Notes under the pieces: generated by a model | Database searches by the model: none | Seen by the model: the letters and a program-made list of their open reading frames with translations, nothing else | What the model was told of the DNA's origin: nothing | NCBI GenBank assembly: GCA_035518635.1 | Contig: DATIXI010000048.1 | Coordinates: 18,146-82,145 of the forward strand | Direction of reading: 5' to 3' | Length of the DNA: 64,000 nucleotides | DNA from: AC-32 sp035518635 | GTDB lineage: Bacteria > Actinomycetota > Thermoleophilia > Gaiellales > Gaiellaceae | Shown here: positions 28,407 through 36,641 of the stretch, piece by piece | How positions within the stretch are numbered: the first letter of the stretch is position 1 | Layout of the letters: each line of letters opens with the position of its first letter | Program-made: the position numbers and the translations under genes

Positions 28407-29488
28407 CGCCCGGCGGATCGTACGGCGCACGCGCGCTCGAGCACGGCGAGCCAGCGTCGGCCGAGGACGTCCTCGCTCGCGTGCTCCAGGTAGGCGCGCC
28501 GGCCGCCCTCGCTCAGCGCTTGGGCGAGAGCCGGGTCGCCTGAGAGGCGCTGCATCGCAGCGGCAAGCGCCTCTGGGTCGCCGGGCGGGACGAGAAGCGC
28601 GCTCCGCTCGTGGTCGAGCAGTTCTCGGGCTGCGGGGGTGTCGGCCGTGATGAGCGGCGTGCCGCACGCAAGCGCCTGGAACGCCTTGTTCGGGATCACG
28701 CGCTGAGCCTTGTCCGAGGTTCCGAACACTCCGAGCGCCGCGCCTGCCCGGTGCAGCTCCTCCGGCAGGCGCTCGTAGTCGACCCACGGCACCCACTCGA
28801 CGTTGGCAGGGCGATCATCGAGAAGCTCGCCGAGCTGGCCGCTGCCGACGAGCCTCACCGGGAGGTCCGGCACCGCGCGCGCGGCGGCGAGGACCGTCTC
28901 GACGCCGTGGAGGGGTATGAGCTTGCCGACGAACAGGAACGTGAACGGCTCCTCGTGAGCCCAGCCGGGCTGGAAGACGCGTTCCTCGGCGCCCACCAGG
29001 CAGACGTCGAGCCGTTCGCGCGGGAGCCCGGCCAGCCCGGCGAGGTGGGCGGCGTTCGCCCGCGTGTCGGCCACGACGAGGTCGGCTGCCCGGAGCGCCC
29101 GCCGGTCGAGCGTCTCGAGCGTGCGGGCGGCGAGAGACCCCTGCTGGAACCGCCCCCGGTCTGAGACGAACGTGTCAGAGAGCGAGACGAGCGGGTTGAA
29201 GACGACGGGCCTCGATCCGGCCGCATGGCGGGCAGCCCGCAGGTCGAGGTGGCCCGGGTAGCCGACGAGCAGCACGTCGAATTCGACCCGAGGCCGCCTC
29301 AGTAACCGGGCCTCCGCAGTCGCGAGCCGCGCGATGCTGCCGAGACCCGCCTGCCAGCTGTCGCGCTGCCCCTCCCAAACTCCGACGTGGTGCTCCAAGA
29401 CCTCGACACCTGCGCCGCGCAGGCACGAGATCACCTGCGCGTTCCGCGGGTAGTCGCGCTCGTAGGTCCCGAAGTAAAGCGCACGCAT
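28403..29488 (-). CDS. GT4-type glycosyltransferase
   Basis: 361-aa GT-B enzyme. The C-terminal domain is typical: FTFLFVGKLIPLHGVETVL, then NKAFQALACGTPLITADTPAARELL (donor-binding region) and LLVPPGDPEALAAAM. The N terminus MRALYFGTYERDYPRN is a characteristic first strand. It probably builds an envelope glycan with its neighbours DUF2079 and the GT2 enzyme. AAAGGG precedes the ATG by about nine bases. Donor and acceptor unknown. Confidence 0.87.
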   Translation of the reverse strand: MRALYFGTYERDYPRNAQVISCLRGAGVEVLEHHVGVWEGQRDSWQAGLGSIARLATAEARLLRRPRVEFDVLLVGYPGHLDLRAARHAAGSRPVVFNPLVSLSDTFVSDRGRFQQGSLAARTLETLDRRALRAADLVVADTRANAAHLAGLAGLPRERLDVCLVGAEERVFQPGWAHEEPFTFLFVGKLIPLHGVETVLAAARAVPDLPVRLVGSGQLGELLDDRPANVEWVPWVDYERLPEELHRAGAALGVFGTSDKAQRVIPNKAFQALACGTPLITADTPAARELLDHERSALLVPPGDPEALAAAMQRLSGDPALAQALSEGGRRAYLEHASEDVLGRRWLAVLERACAVRSAGR

Positions 29489-29518
29489 CAGCGGCCCTTT
29501 CGGTAGTCCCCTAGTTCA

Positions 29519-29560
29519 GGCGCACCCAGCCTCCTCCCCGCTGCGAGCGTAACGAGGAAG
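29519..29560 (+). repeat. Gene-end repeat element R2, copy 1
   Basis: Intergenic element between the GT2 and GT4 genes. 29525-29559 is identical over 35 nt to the reverse complement of 63018-63052; similarity continues a few bases on each side. It contains the small hairpin CGCT-GCG-AGCG flanked by CCTC/GAGG. A further hairpin (CGCACGCGTGTG) follows at 29563. The rest of the 117-nt gap shows no gene. Confidence 0.8.
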
Positions 29561-29605
29561 GCCGCACGCGTGTGGGACGCGAATGTCACGAGTGTGTGCC
29601 GGACG

Positions 29606-30544
29606 CTAGGAGAGGATCTCGTCGACGTGGAGCTCCGAGCGCTCGCGGACGGCCGAGCGCTCCTCGTGCTGGCTCGTCACGAGCTCGCTGATCAGTCCGA
29701 GCGAGAAGAACTGCAGGCCGACGACCACGAGCAGGACGCCCAGGGTGAGGAGGGGTCGTTCGCCGATGGCGTGACCGGTGAGCTTGAGAACGGTCAGGTA
29801 GACGAGGACGACGAAGCCGAGCGAGCTGAGGACGAGCCCGAGGCCGCCGAACAGATGCAGGGGCCGGTGGCGGTAGCGGCCGATGAACGAGACCGTGAGC
29901 AGGTCGAGGAAGCCGCGCACGTAGCGCTCGACGCCGTAGCGGGAGCGGCCGTGCTCTCGGGGCCGGTGATTGACCGGCAGCTCGGCGATCCGGAACCCGT
30001 TGTAGTGGGCCAGCACCGGGATGAAGCGGTGCAGCTCGCCGTAGAGACGGAGATCCCGGACGACCTCGGCGCGGTAGGCCTTGAGGCCGCAGTTGAGGTC
30101 GTGCAGCCGCAGTCCCGAGACCCGGCCGGTGACCCAGTTGAAGATCTTCGACGGGATCCGACGCGTGAGCGGGTCGCGCCGACGCGTCTTCCAGCCCGAG
30201 ACGAGGTCGAAGCCCTCGTCGAGCTTCGCGAGCAGCCTCGGGATCTCGGCCGGGTCGTCCTGGAGGTCGGCGTCGATCGTCACGACGATGTCGCCCTGGG
30301 CGTTTGCGAACCCGGCCGCGAGCGCTGCTGCCTTGCCGAAGTTGCGCCGAAGCCGGACCACGCGAACGTTGTCGTGGGCGCTGTGAAGACGCGTGAGCGC
30401 CCCGAACGAGCCATCGGTGGAGCCGTCGTCGACGAAGACGGTTTCCCACGCCTGGTCGAGCGGCTCGAGCGCCGCCTGCAGCTCGTCGTAGAGGAGCGCC
30501 ACCGTTCGCTCCTCGTCGTGAACGGGGACGATGACCGAGATCAC
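29606..30544 (-). CDS. GT2 polyprenyl-phosphate glycosyltransferase (DPM1/ArnC-like)
   Basis: 312-aa enzyme with a GT-A domain: MISVIVPVHDEERTV, VFVDDGSTDGS, the TIDADLQDDP metal motif and RRNFGKAAAL. Two C-terminal membrane helices (LHLFGGLGLVLSSLGFVVLV and TLGVLLVVVGLQFFSLGLI) place it with enzymes that load a sugar onto undecaprenyl/polyprenyl phosphate, making donors for GT-C enzymes such as those nearby. GTG at 30544; TAGGCT (30558-30553) lies eight bases upstream. Confidence 0.9.
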   Translation of the reverse strand: MISVIVPVHDEERTVALLYDELQAALEPLDQAWETVFVDDGSTDGSFGALTRLHSAHDNVRVVRLRRNFGKAAALAAGFANAQGDIVVTIDADLQDDPAEIPRLLAKLDEGFDLVSGWKTRRRDPLTRRIPSKIFNWVTGRVSGLRLHDLNCGLKAYRAEVVRDLRLYGELHRFIPVLAHYNGFRIAELPVNHRPREHGRSRYGVERYVRGFLDLLTVSFIGRYRHRPLHLFGGLGLVLSSLGFVVLVYLTVLKLTGHAIGERPLLTLGVLLVVVGLQFFSLGLISELVTSQHEERSAVRERSELHVDEILS

Positions 30545-30552
30545 GGCACCTG

Positions 30553-30562
30553 AGCCTACCCT
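30553..30562. promoter_or_regulatory. Overlapping divergent -10 boxes, GT2 gene / moeA
   Basis: Within AGCCTACCCT: minus-strand TAGGCT (30558-30553), eight bases before the GT2 GTG, and plus-strand TACCCT (30557-30562), 15 bases before the moeA GTG. A second plus candidate, TAGCGT, is at 30570-30575. Confidence 0.4.
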
Positions 30563-30577
30563 CCGCGCGTAGCGTAT

Positions 30578-31786
30578 GTGGCGCTTTTGGCCGAGTTGCT
30601 GACGATCGAGGAGGCGCAGCGCCTCATCCTGGAGCGGGCTCGCCCGCTGCCTTCCGAGAGCGTGCGCCTGGAGGACGCCGCCGGACGCGTGGTAGCCGAG
30701 ACCGCCCGCGCGGCGGTCGACCTACCGCCGTTCTCCAGCTCGGCGATGGACGGGTTTGCGCTCCGGGCGCAGGACACGCCGGGCCAGCTTCCCGTTGGCG
30801 GGCGAATCGCCGCCGGGGCTCCGGCGGCACGTGCCCTCGAGCCCGGGGAGGCGATGGCTATCGCGACCGGTGGCGTGGTTCCCGAGGGGGCAGATGCCGT
30901 CATCCCCTTCGAGTACGTTGTCGATCATGACAACGCTATCGAAGTTTCTGATCCGGCTGATCCCGGCGCCAACGTTCGTCCTCGTGGCGGTGACATCCGG
31001 GCCGGCGACGCGGTCGTGGACGCCGGCATGCGTCTCGGACCCGCGCAGATCGGCGCGCTTGCCGCAGCGGGGATCGCCGAGGTCACCTGCGCCGCCCGCC
31101 CGCGCGCCTCCGTTCTGACGACGGGAACCGAGCTTGCGCCGCCGGGCCGGCCTCTGGGTCCCGGCGAGGTCTACGAGGCGAACGGCGTGATCCTCGCCGC
31201 CCAGCTGGTCTCGGCAGGCGCGGTCGTGAGGCGCTTGCCCGCCGTGGCCGACGACGAGGTAGCCCATCGCGAGGCACTCACGCGGGGGCTCGAGTCGGAT
31301 CTCCTCGTCACGTCGGGCGGGGTGTCGGTTGGGCCGCACGACCTCGTCCGGCGCGTGGAGGCGGAGCTCGGAGTCGAGGAGGTGTTCTGGCGTGTCGCGG
31401 TGAAGCCGGGCAAGCCGATCGCGTTCGGCGTTCGCGGGGCGACGCTCGTGTTCGGGCTGCCCGGAAACCCGGTCTCGGCGCTGGTCGGGTTCGAGCTCTT
31501 CGTCCGGCCCGCCGTGCTTTCGCTGCAAGGGCACGCGAGCCCTCTCCCTCGCTTCGAGTCGGGACAGCTGGCCGCGGCGGTCCGGCGTAACCCCGTGCGA
31601 GACGAGCTCGTCCGCGCGCGGATGCTTGCCACCGAAGACGGCGGTGCGACGACCCTCGAGCCGGTGTCCGGCCAGGAGTCACACATGATTGCGCGGGCGG
31701 CCGGCGCCGACGCGCTCGTCCTCGTGCCGCGCGGCGAGGGTGAGCTTCCGCCTGGAGCGCCCGCCCGCTACCTCAGGCTCGACTGA
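30578..31786 (+). CDS. moeA: Molybdopterin molybdenumtransferase MoeA
   Basis: 402-aa enzyme inserting molybdate into adenylated molybdopterin. Visible signatures: PPFSSSAMDGFALRA near residue 50, ATGGVVPEGADAVIP, the GTELAPPG and TSGGVSVGPHDLV motifs of the MoCF-like domain, and GLPGNPVSALVGFELFVRP. moaC and mog for the same cofactor are in the window at 48400-49316. GTG at 30578. Confidence 0.95.
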   Translation: MALLAELLTIEEAQRLILERARPLPSESVRLEDAAGRVVAETARAAVDLPPFSSSAMDGFALRAQDTPGQLPVGGRIAAGAPAARALEPGEAMAIATGGVVPEGADAVIPFEYVVDHDNAIEVSDPADPGANVRPRGGDIRAGDAVVDAGMRLGPAQIGALAAAGIAEVTCAARPRASVLTTGTELAPPGRPLGPGEVYEANGVILAAQLVSAGAVVRRLPAVADDEVAHREALTRGLESDLLVTSGGVSVGPHDLVRRVEAELGVEEVFWRVAVKPGKPIAFGVRGATLVFGLPGNPVSALVGFELFVRPAVLSLQGHASPLPRFESGQLAAAVRRNPVRDELVRARMLATEDGGATTLEPVSGQESHMIARAAGADALVLVPRGEGELPPGAPARYLRLD

Positions 31787-31793
31787 GACGCGT

Positions 31794-32525
31794 TCAACCC
31801 TGCGCGGCTGCCAGCGGTGCGGCAGCGAGGCTCGTCGACGGCGGGCTGAAGGCGTGGCCGCCGCGAGGCTCGACCTCAGTCAACCGGCCGTAGACGATGT
31901 ACCGCTCCGAGGCGAAGAAGCGCGGATGGCACGCCTGGAGTGCTACGACCTCGCGGCCGTGCGACCGGAGCACCGAAAGGTCATCCGCGGGCACGATCAC
32001 ATGCCGGAAGACGCGGTAGCGGAAAGTTCCGTACGGGACCTCGAGCGTGATCGAGTCTCCCGGGCGCAGCGCCTCGATGTGGGAGAACGGTGCCAGGTAC
32101 GTGGTCCGGTGGCCGGCGATGTAGATGAGCTGGCCTTCACCTGGCATGTATGTGCGGAGGTCGCGGCCGGGGCCCTTCTCGAGCGAGGACTCGTCGGTTC
32201 CGTTGACCAGGATCATGTTCAGCCCGAGGCGCGGAACGCGGATGCGCCCGATCGCCTGGCCGCGGTGGGAGTCGAGCCGGTAGTGGCGAGCCTCCTGGCC
32301 CAGGACGCGTGCGGCCAGCTCCGGCGAGATCGTCGTCCGCGGCGCGGGTGCCGGCTTGTACGCCACGAAGCGGTCGTGGTAGCTGCTTGCGAGCTGGTGC
32401 TGCTTCCAGTGCGTGTAGGCGGCGGTGAAGGGGTCCTGCCAGCGCCAGACGATGACGACCCACACGAGCATCAACGCGCCGACGACGACGAGGGTCGTGC
32501 CCGCGATCCTGACGATCCTTCTCAT
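31794..32525 (-). CDS. Class E sortase
   Basis: 243-aa membrane-anchored transpeptidase that attaches proteins to the wall. One N-terminal helix (IAGTTLVVVGALMLVWVVIV), then the sortase barrel with AGHRTTYLAPF (catalytic His), ALQACHPRFFASERYIVYGRL (catalytic Cys and Arg). ATG at 32525 has GGAAG seven bases upstream and is preferred over TTG at 32531, which overlaps the upstream stop. No sorting-signal protein is visible in the window. Confidence 0.88.
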   Translation of the reverse strand: MRRIVRIAGTTLVVVGALMLVWVVIVWRWQDPFTAAYTHWKQHQLASSYHDRFVAYKPAPAPRTTISPELAARVLGQEARHYRLDSHRGQAIGRIRVPRLGLNMILVNGTDESSLEKGPGRDLRTYMPGEGQLIYIAGHRTTYLAPFSHIEALRPGDSITLEVPYGTFRYRVFRHVIVPADDLSVLRSHGREVVALQACHPRFFASERYIVYGRLTEVEPRGGHAFSPPSTSLAAAPLAAAQG

Positions 32526-32527
32526 GC

Positions 32528-34408
32528 TCAAGCTTCCAACGCCTCTTCTTCCGCTCCGGCTGCCCGTCTCCTCGCCCTAACTGTAAGCACGACCCGCCGG
32601 ACCGTCTCCCGAATCGGTCCTCTGGGGGGCCGCTCCTCCTTGCTCGGGTAGGGGGCGTAGCGCCGGGTCGCGACCGCGGCGACCTGGCCCGCGACGGCCA
32701 GCCAGCCGATCGCGATCGCGACCATCGGAAGCCGGACGAACTGCGTCGCGGTCAGCTCGGCGAGATACCAGAAGGCGTCGAGCCCGAGTCCGTAACGCAA
32801 CGCGAGCGAGCCGAGCAGGAGGAACGGCCCGAGGAACCCGACGGCGAGCAGCCCGGTGCGCGACCACAGCGGTCGCGCGCGGATCTGAGGGAACCAGAGC
32901 CACGCGTGGGCCGACGGCAGCAGGAAGATCAACGCGAACGGGTTGGTCGCGACGACGAGCAGCGACACCACCGCGAGCGCGAGGAGCGCCGCCGTTGTCC
33001 CGGCGAGCTCCTCCGTCGACGTCACGGGGCCGCGAGGGACCAGGCGCTCTCGCGTGACCAGCCAGCCGAGGGCGACAAGCAACGCGAGGCCGAGCAACGC
33101 GATCACGGGCCAGTCGGTGCCGGCGGCAGCGGCGGGCGGGAGTGCGACGGACGGCGCATCGGGCCAGAAGCCCACAAGCGCGAACAGCTCGAAGAGGACG
33201 GCAGTCCAGAGCCAGAAACCGACGCGGCTGCGGTAGCTACGCATGGCCGGTGCGAGCGGAATGTGCCGCCGCCGACAGCGGGCGAAGAGGTCGACGACGG
33301 CGGCGATGAACGGGGCGAGAGCCGCGATCAGCACGAGCTCGATCGCCCAGCCGGGGAGGATCCTCGGGCCGAAGTAGACATATGTCGCGGTTCCCGGCGC
33401 CAGCTCCACACCGGAGTCGAGCCAGCGGAGCAGCTGCTGCGCCGAGCGCCCGAGCGAGGCCAGTCGGGCACCGTTGAGCCGCTGGTCGGTGAACCCAGTG
33501 GGTGGTCGCTCTCCGCCGCTCGTGAGCGTGAGTGCTGGGAAGCCGTGGGCGAGAAGCGGCCCCTGCTCGTTGAGCGTGAACGGGAACGCGAGGTCGATCA
33601 GCTGCGCGAGCGCGCTCGGACGGTGCGGGCGCCGGCCGGTCTGGTCGAGGACGAGCTGCGATGCGGTCTCAACGATCCCCGAGGACGCGAGACGCGGCTC
33701 CCAACCCGCGAGCGCGAGCCGTGGAGGCCCACGCCCGGCGAGCGCCGCGAGGCCGATGACGGCGAGGACGCGTCCCCTGTGCGTCCGCGCGAAGTGCTTC
33801 GCGCCGAGCGCACCGAACGAGCCTCCGTCCGTGGCGACGAAGACGAGCGTGTGCAACGGGCTCAGCGCGCGCGTGCCGATCGCCGCCGCCGGGGTTCCGT
33901 ACGATCGGGCGAGCTCGATGAGGGTCGCGATTCCCGACGCGTTGTCGTTCGCACCTGGCCCGCTGCCGTCGTCGTCGCGGTGCGCCATTACCACGATCTC
34001 GGTCGGAAGTCGCCCGGGCACGGTGACGATCTGGTTGACGAGTGTCTTGCGCGCTCCTCCCGGCAGCTCGGCGCGAAAACGGTCGCTGACCGCCTTCAGC
34101 CCGTAGGGAGCGAGCTGCGTCGAGAACCAGCGGGCGGCGCCAGCGGCGCCAGGCGTGCCCGGGGCACGGTCGGGGTACGTCTCCGCGAGGTCCTGGGCGA
34201 GCGCGAGCGCTCCGGCCCGGTCGAAGGAGGCAGGGAGAACGGGCTGCGGCATCGGCAGCTGCTCGGCCTTGCGAACGCTGAACGCCGCGATCAGGAGCGG
34301 GATGCCGACGAGCAGCCACGTGCCGCGGTAGAGCCGTCCGTTGACCGGGCGTTCGAGCGATCCGGGCCGAGGCCTGCGCCGCGAAGGACGGGGCGGGAGC
34401 GCGGCCAT
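32528..34408 (-). CDS. M28-type peptidase-like membrane protein lacking the catalytic Glu pair
   Basis: 626-aa protein: a basic N terminus, one helix, an extracytoplasmic M28-like domain at about residues 70-370, then roughly eight helices and a basic tail. The metal-site residues His143 (MAHRDDD) and Asp155 (GANDNASG) are kept, but the usual Glu-Glu is replaced by Gly196-Ser197 in ATDGGSFGALG, so classical aminopeptidase activity is doubtful. ATG at 34408; TACTAT (34423-34418) is nine bases upstream. It is coupled to the downstream sortase gene, suggesting a joint role at the cell surface. Confidence 0.8.
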   Translation of the reverse strand: MAALPPRPSRRRPRPGSLERPVNGRLYRGTWLLVGIPLLIAAFSVRKAEQLPMPQPVLPASFDRAGALALAQDLAETYPDRAPGTPGAAGAARWFSTQLAPYGLKAVSDRFRAELPGGARKTLVNQIVTVPGRLPTEIVVMAHRDDDGSGPGANDNASGIATLIELARSYGTPAAAIGTRALSPLHTLVFVATDGGSFGALGAKHFARTHRGRVLAVIGLAALAGRGPPRLALAGWEPRLASSGIVETASQLVLDQTGRRPHRPSALAQLIDLAFPFTLNEQGPLLAHGFPALTLTSGGERPPTGFTDQRLNGARLASLGRSAQQLLRWLDSGVELAPGTATYVYFGPRILPGWAIELVLIAALAPFIAAVVDLFARCRRRHIPLAPAMRSYRSRVGFWLWTAVLFELFALVGFWPDAPSVALPPAAAAGTDWPVIALLGLALLVALGWLVTRERLVPRGPVTSTEELAGTTAALLALAVVSLLVVATNPFALIFLLPSAHAWLWFPQIRARPLWSRTGLLAVGFLGPFLLLGSLALRYGLGLDAFWYLAELTATQFVRLPMVAIAIGWLAVAGQVAAVATRRYAPYPSKEERPPRGPIRETVRRVVLTVRARRRAAGAEEEALEA

Positions 34409-34416
34409 TGCGTGGC

Positions 34417-34423
34417 TATAGTA
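34417..34423. promoter_or_regulatory. Shared divergent -10 (TATAGTA), M28-like gene / response regulator
   Basis: Plus TATAGT (34417-34422, within GGCTATAGT) reads toward the response regulator, 36 nt before its ATG. Minus TACTAT (34423-34418) reads toward the M28-like gene, nine bases before its ATG. The two boxes overlap by five bases. Confidence 0.55.
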
Positions 34424-34458
34424 AGTGGCAGATCGACAAGCGCCGGCAGGCACTGCCG

Positions 34459-35160
34459 ATGCCCGACTCCTCCTCAACAATTCTGCTCGTAGACGACGAG
34501 GACGCCGTTCAGAAGCTCCTCGCTTACCCGCTCGAAAGGGACGGGTTCCGCGTCGTGCAGGCGCGCGACGGCGAAGAGGCGCTCGAGTGCTTCGAGCACG
34601 AGCCGGTCGATCTCGTCGTGCTCGACGTCATGCTGCCCAAGGTCGACGGGCTCGAGGTGTGCAGGCGCCTCCGGGCCTCGAGCGCCGTCCCGATCATCAT
34701 GCTCACTGCGCGCGACGACGAGCTCGACAAGGTGCTGGGGCTGGAGCTCGGCGCGGACGACTACATCACGAAGCCGTTCTCGATCCGGGAGTTCCGGAGC
34801 CGGGTTCGCGCTCTGTTGCGCCGCGCAGCGGCGAGCCCAGCCGACGAGGAGCCGGCGGACATGATCGAGACCGACGGGCTCACGGTCGACCTCTCGAAGC
34901 GTGAGGTCGACGTGGACGGCAGCCCCGTGCAGCTCACCTACGTCGAGTTCGAGCTCCTCCGCACGCTCGCGTCCCACCCGGGCCGCGTGTACACGCGGGA
35001 ACAGCTGTTGCAGGCGCTCTGGGGCGGCTCGGACTACCGGGAGCCCCGGACGATCGACGTTCATGTCCGTCACCTGCGCGAGAAGCTCGAGCAGGATCCG
35101 GGAGAGCCGGAGTTCATCCTGACGGTGCGCGGCGTCGGCTACCGCTTCCGCAGCCGGTGA
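34459..35160 (+). CDS. OmpR/PhoB-type response regulator
   Basis: 233-aa regulator. Receiver domain with acidic pocket VDDED and phospho-acceptor Asp56 in LVVLDVMLPKVDG, Lys in DDYITKPFS; C-terminal winged helix (LTYVEFELLRTLASHPGRVYTREQLL in parts, RTIDVHVRHLREKLE, VRGVGYRF). ATG at 34459 gives MPDSSSTILLVDDE; the earlier ATG at 34408 is less likely. It overlaps the histidine kinase start (GTGA). Confidence 0.93.
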   Translation: MPDSSSTILLVDDEDAVQKLLAYPLERDGFRVVQARDGEEALECFEHEPVDLVVLDVMLPKVDGLEVCRRLRASSAVPIIMLTARDDELDKVLGLELGADDYITKPFSIREFRSRVRALLRRAAASPADEEPADMIETDGLTVDLSKREVDVDGSPVQLTYVEFELLRTLASHPGRVYTREQLLQALWGGSDYREPRTIDVHVRHLREKLEQDPGEPEFILTVRGVGYRFRSR

Positions 35161-36581
35161 GCCGCCTCTTCCGAAGCGTCGGCACCCGCCTCAGCCTGGC
35201 GCTGCTGATCGTCGTGGCCGCGGCGCTCGGGATCGTCTACCTGACGGTTGTGCCGTCGCTGCAGAACCGGCTCATCGACACGCGCGTCTCCCAGCTCCGA
35301 ACCGCCGCGTCCAGCCTGAAACAGACGATCACCCCGGAGGCGACCTTCGACCCCGATTTCGTCGGCACGGCGCGCGCGAGCACCGGGGCCCGCGTCGTTC
35401 TGCTGCAGCGGATCGAGGACAACCCGCCGACTGTCCTGCCGATCCAGGACTCGCTCGGCGGCGCAGCGAGCGACCTGACGAACGACAGGATCGCGCTGCA
35501 GACGGTCAAGAGCGGGCGGCCGCAGAACGGCACGGTACGCAGCGGGGACGAGGACTACGCGGAGGCGGCGGTCCCGGTGCTCGGCGGCGAGTACGTCCTT
35601 CTTCTCAGGGACTCGCTCCAGAATCAGTTCGGCGGGGTCCATCTGGTACAGCGGCGGGTGCTGCTCGCGGCCGGCGTGGCGCTGCTGATCGCGCTGCTCC
35701 TGGGCTACGGCGCCGCGCGTATGTTCGCCCGGCGGATCCGCCGGCTGGAGCGGGCTGCGGACCGCATCGCGGGCGGTCAGTTCGACGAACCGGTCAGCGA
35801 CACGGGCAAGGACGAGCTGGGCGACCTCGCACGGGCGTTCGAGCGGATGCGCGTGCGCCTCGCGCAGCTCGACGATGCGCGGCGCGAGTTCGTCGCGAAC
35901 GCCTCGCACGAGCTGCGCACGCCGCTCTTCTCGCTCGCTGGCTACCTCGAGCTGCTGGACGACGAGGAGCTCGACGAGGCAACGAGGCAGGAGTTCCTCG
36001 ACTCGATGCGCGAGCAGGTGTCGCGGCTCACGAAGCTCGCGTCCGATCTGCTCGACCTCTCGAGGCTCGACGCTGGCCGGATGACCGTCGACCGGGAGCC
36101 GGTCGACCTCGCCGCACTCGGCGAGGAGCTGGTGGAGGAGTTCGGACCTGCGGCGCGGGCAAGCGAGCACGAGCTCGAGCTGGCCGAGAGCGACGGCGCG
36201 GTCGCGCTTGCCGACGAGCTGCGCGTGCTGCAGATCGGTCGCATCCTGGTCGAGAACGCGCTCCGGCACACGCCTCCCGCGACCACCGTCCGCGTGCACG
36301 CGTTCCTCCGCGACGAGCAGGCGGTGCTCGAGGTCGAGGACGAGGGAGGCGGGATTCCCGACGAGTATCGGGATCAGCTGTTCGAGCGGTTCTTCCGGCT
36401 CGAGGGCACGCGCGCGTCAGGCAGCGGGCTGGGCCTCGCGATCGCGAAGCAACTCGCGGTGCTGATGGACGGCACGATGGAGATAGAGACGCGTCACGGG
36501 AGCACCGTCTTCCGGCTCGTGCTGCCGCATCAGGGCACCGGCGTGGAGCGTACGCGGGAGCCGGTGGGCGTCTCCGACTGA
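35157..36581 (+). CDS. Sensor histidine kinase
   Basis: 474-aa membrane kinase. First helix about residues 10-32, an extracytoplasmic sensor of about 130 residues, second helix about 168-190, HAMP domain, H box with His251 (NASHELRTPLFSL), then N box NALRH, G1 DEGGGIP and G2 GSGLGLAIAK. Partner of the adjacent response regulator. The sensed signal is unknown; the following HtrA-type protease suggests an envelope-stress role, which is inference. Confidence 0.93.
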   Translation: MSRLFRSVGTRLSLALLIVVAAALGIVYLTVVPSLQNRLIDTRVSQLRTAASSLKQTITPEATFDPDFVGTARASTGARVVLLQRIEDNPPTVLPIQDSLGGAASDLTNDRIALQTVKSGRPQNGTVRSGDEDYAEAAVPVLGGEYVLLLRDSLQNQFGGVHLVQRRVLLAAGVALLIALLLGYGAARMFARRIRRLERAADRIAGGQFDEPVSDTGKDELGDLARAFERMRVRLAQLDDARREFVANASHELRTPLFSLAGYLELLDDEELDEATRQEFLDSMREQVSRLTKLASDLLDLSRLDAGRMTVDREPVDLAALGEELVEEFGPAARASEHELELAESDGAVALADELRVLQIGRILVENALRHTPPATTVRVHAFLRDEQAVLEVEDEGGGIPDEYRDQLFERFFRLEGTRASGSGLGLAIAKQLAVLMDGTMEIETRHGSTVFRLVLPHQGTGVERTREPVGVSD

Positions 36582-36582
36582 G

Positions 36583-36598
36583 TTTTCCCGTGAAAACG
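36583..36598 (+). terminator. Inverted repeat after the two-component operon
   Basis: GTTTTCCCGTGAAAAC: six-base arms (GTTTTC/GAAAAC), four-base loop, directly after the kinase stop. It has no T tract, so it is at best a weak terminator. Confidence 0.35.
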
Positions 36599-36626
36599 CC
36601 GTAGTGGCGCCGGCTCGAAGTGTGGC

Positions 36627-36632
36627 TAGAGT
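36627..36632 (+). promoter_or_regulatory. Probable -10 of the HtrA-type protease gene
   Basis: TAGAGT in TGGCTAGAGT, nine bases before the GTG at 36642. The predicted start of transcription is at or within three bases of the start codon. Confidence 0.5.
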
Positions 36633-36641
36633 GAGACGGCC

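Noticed and set aside
30917..30934. Palindrome GTTGTC-N6-GACAAC in a locally AT-richer patch within moeA
   Set aside because: It lies inside well-conserved moeA coding sequence with no promoter beside it; chance is sufficient.
36583..36598. GTTTTCCCGTGAAAAC as a parS site for ParB
   Set aside because: Only 11 of 16 bases match TGTTTCACGTGAAACA and the outer bases differ on both arms. A weak 3'-end hairpin is simpler.
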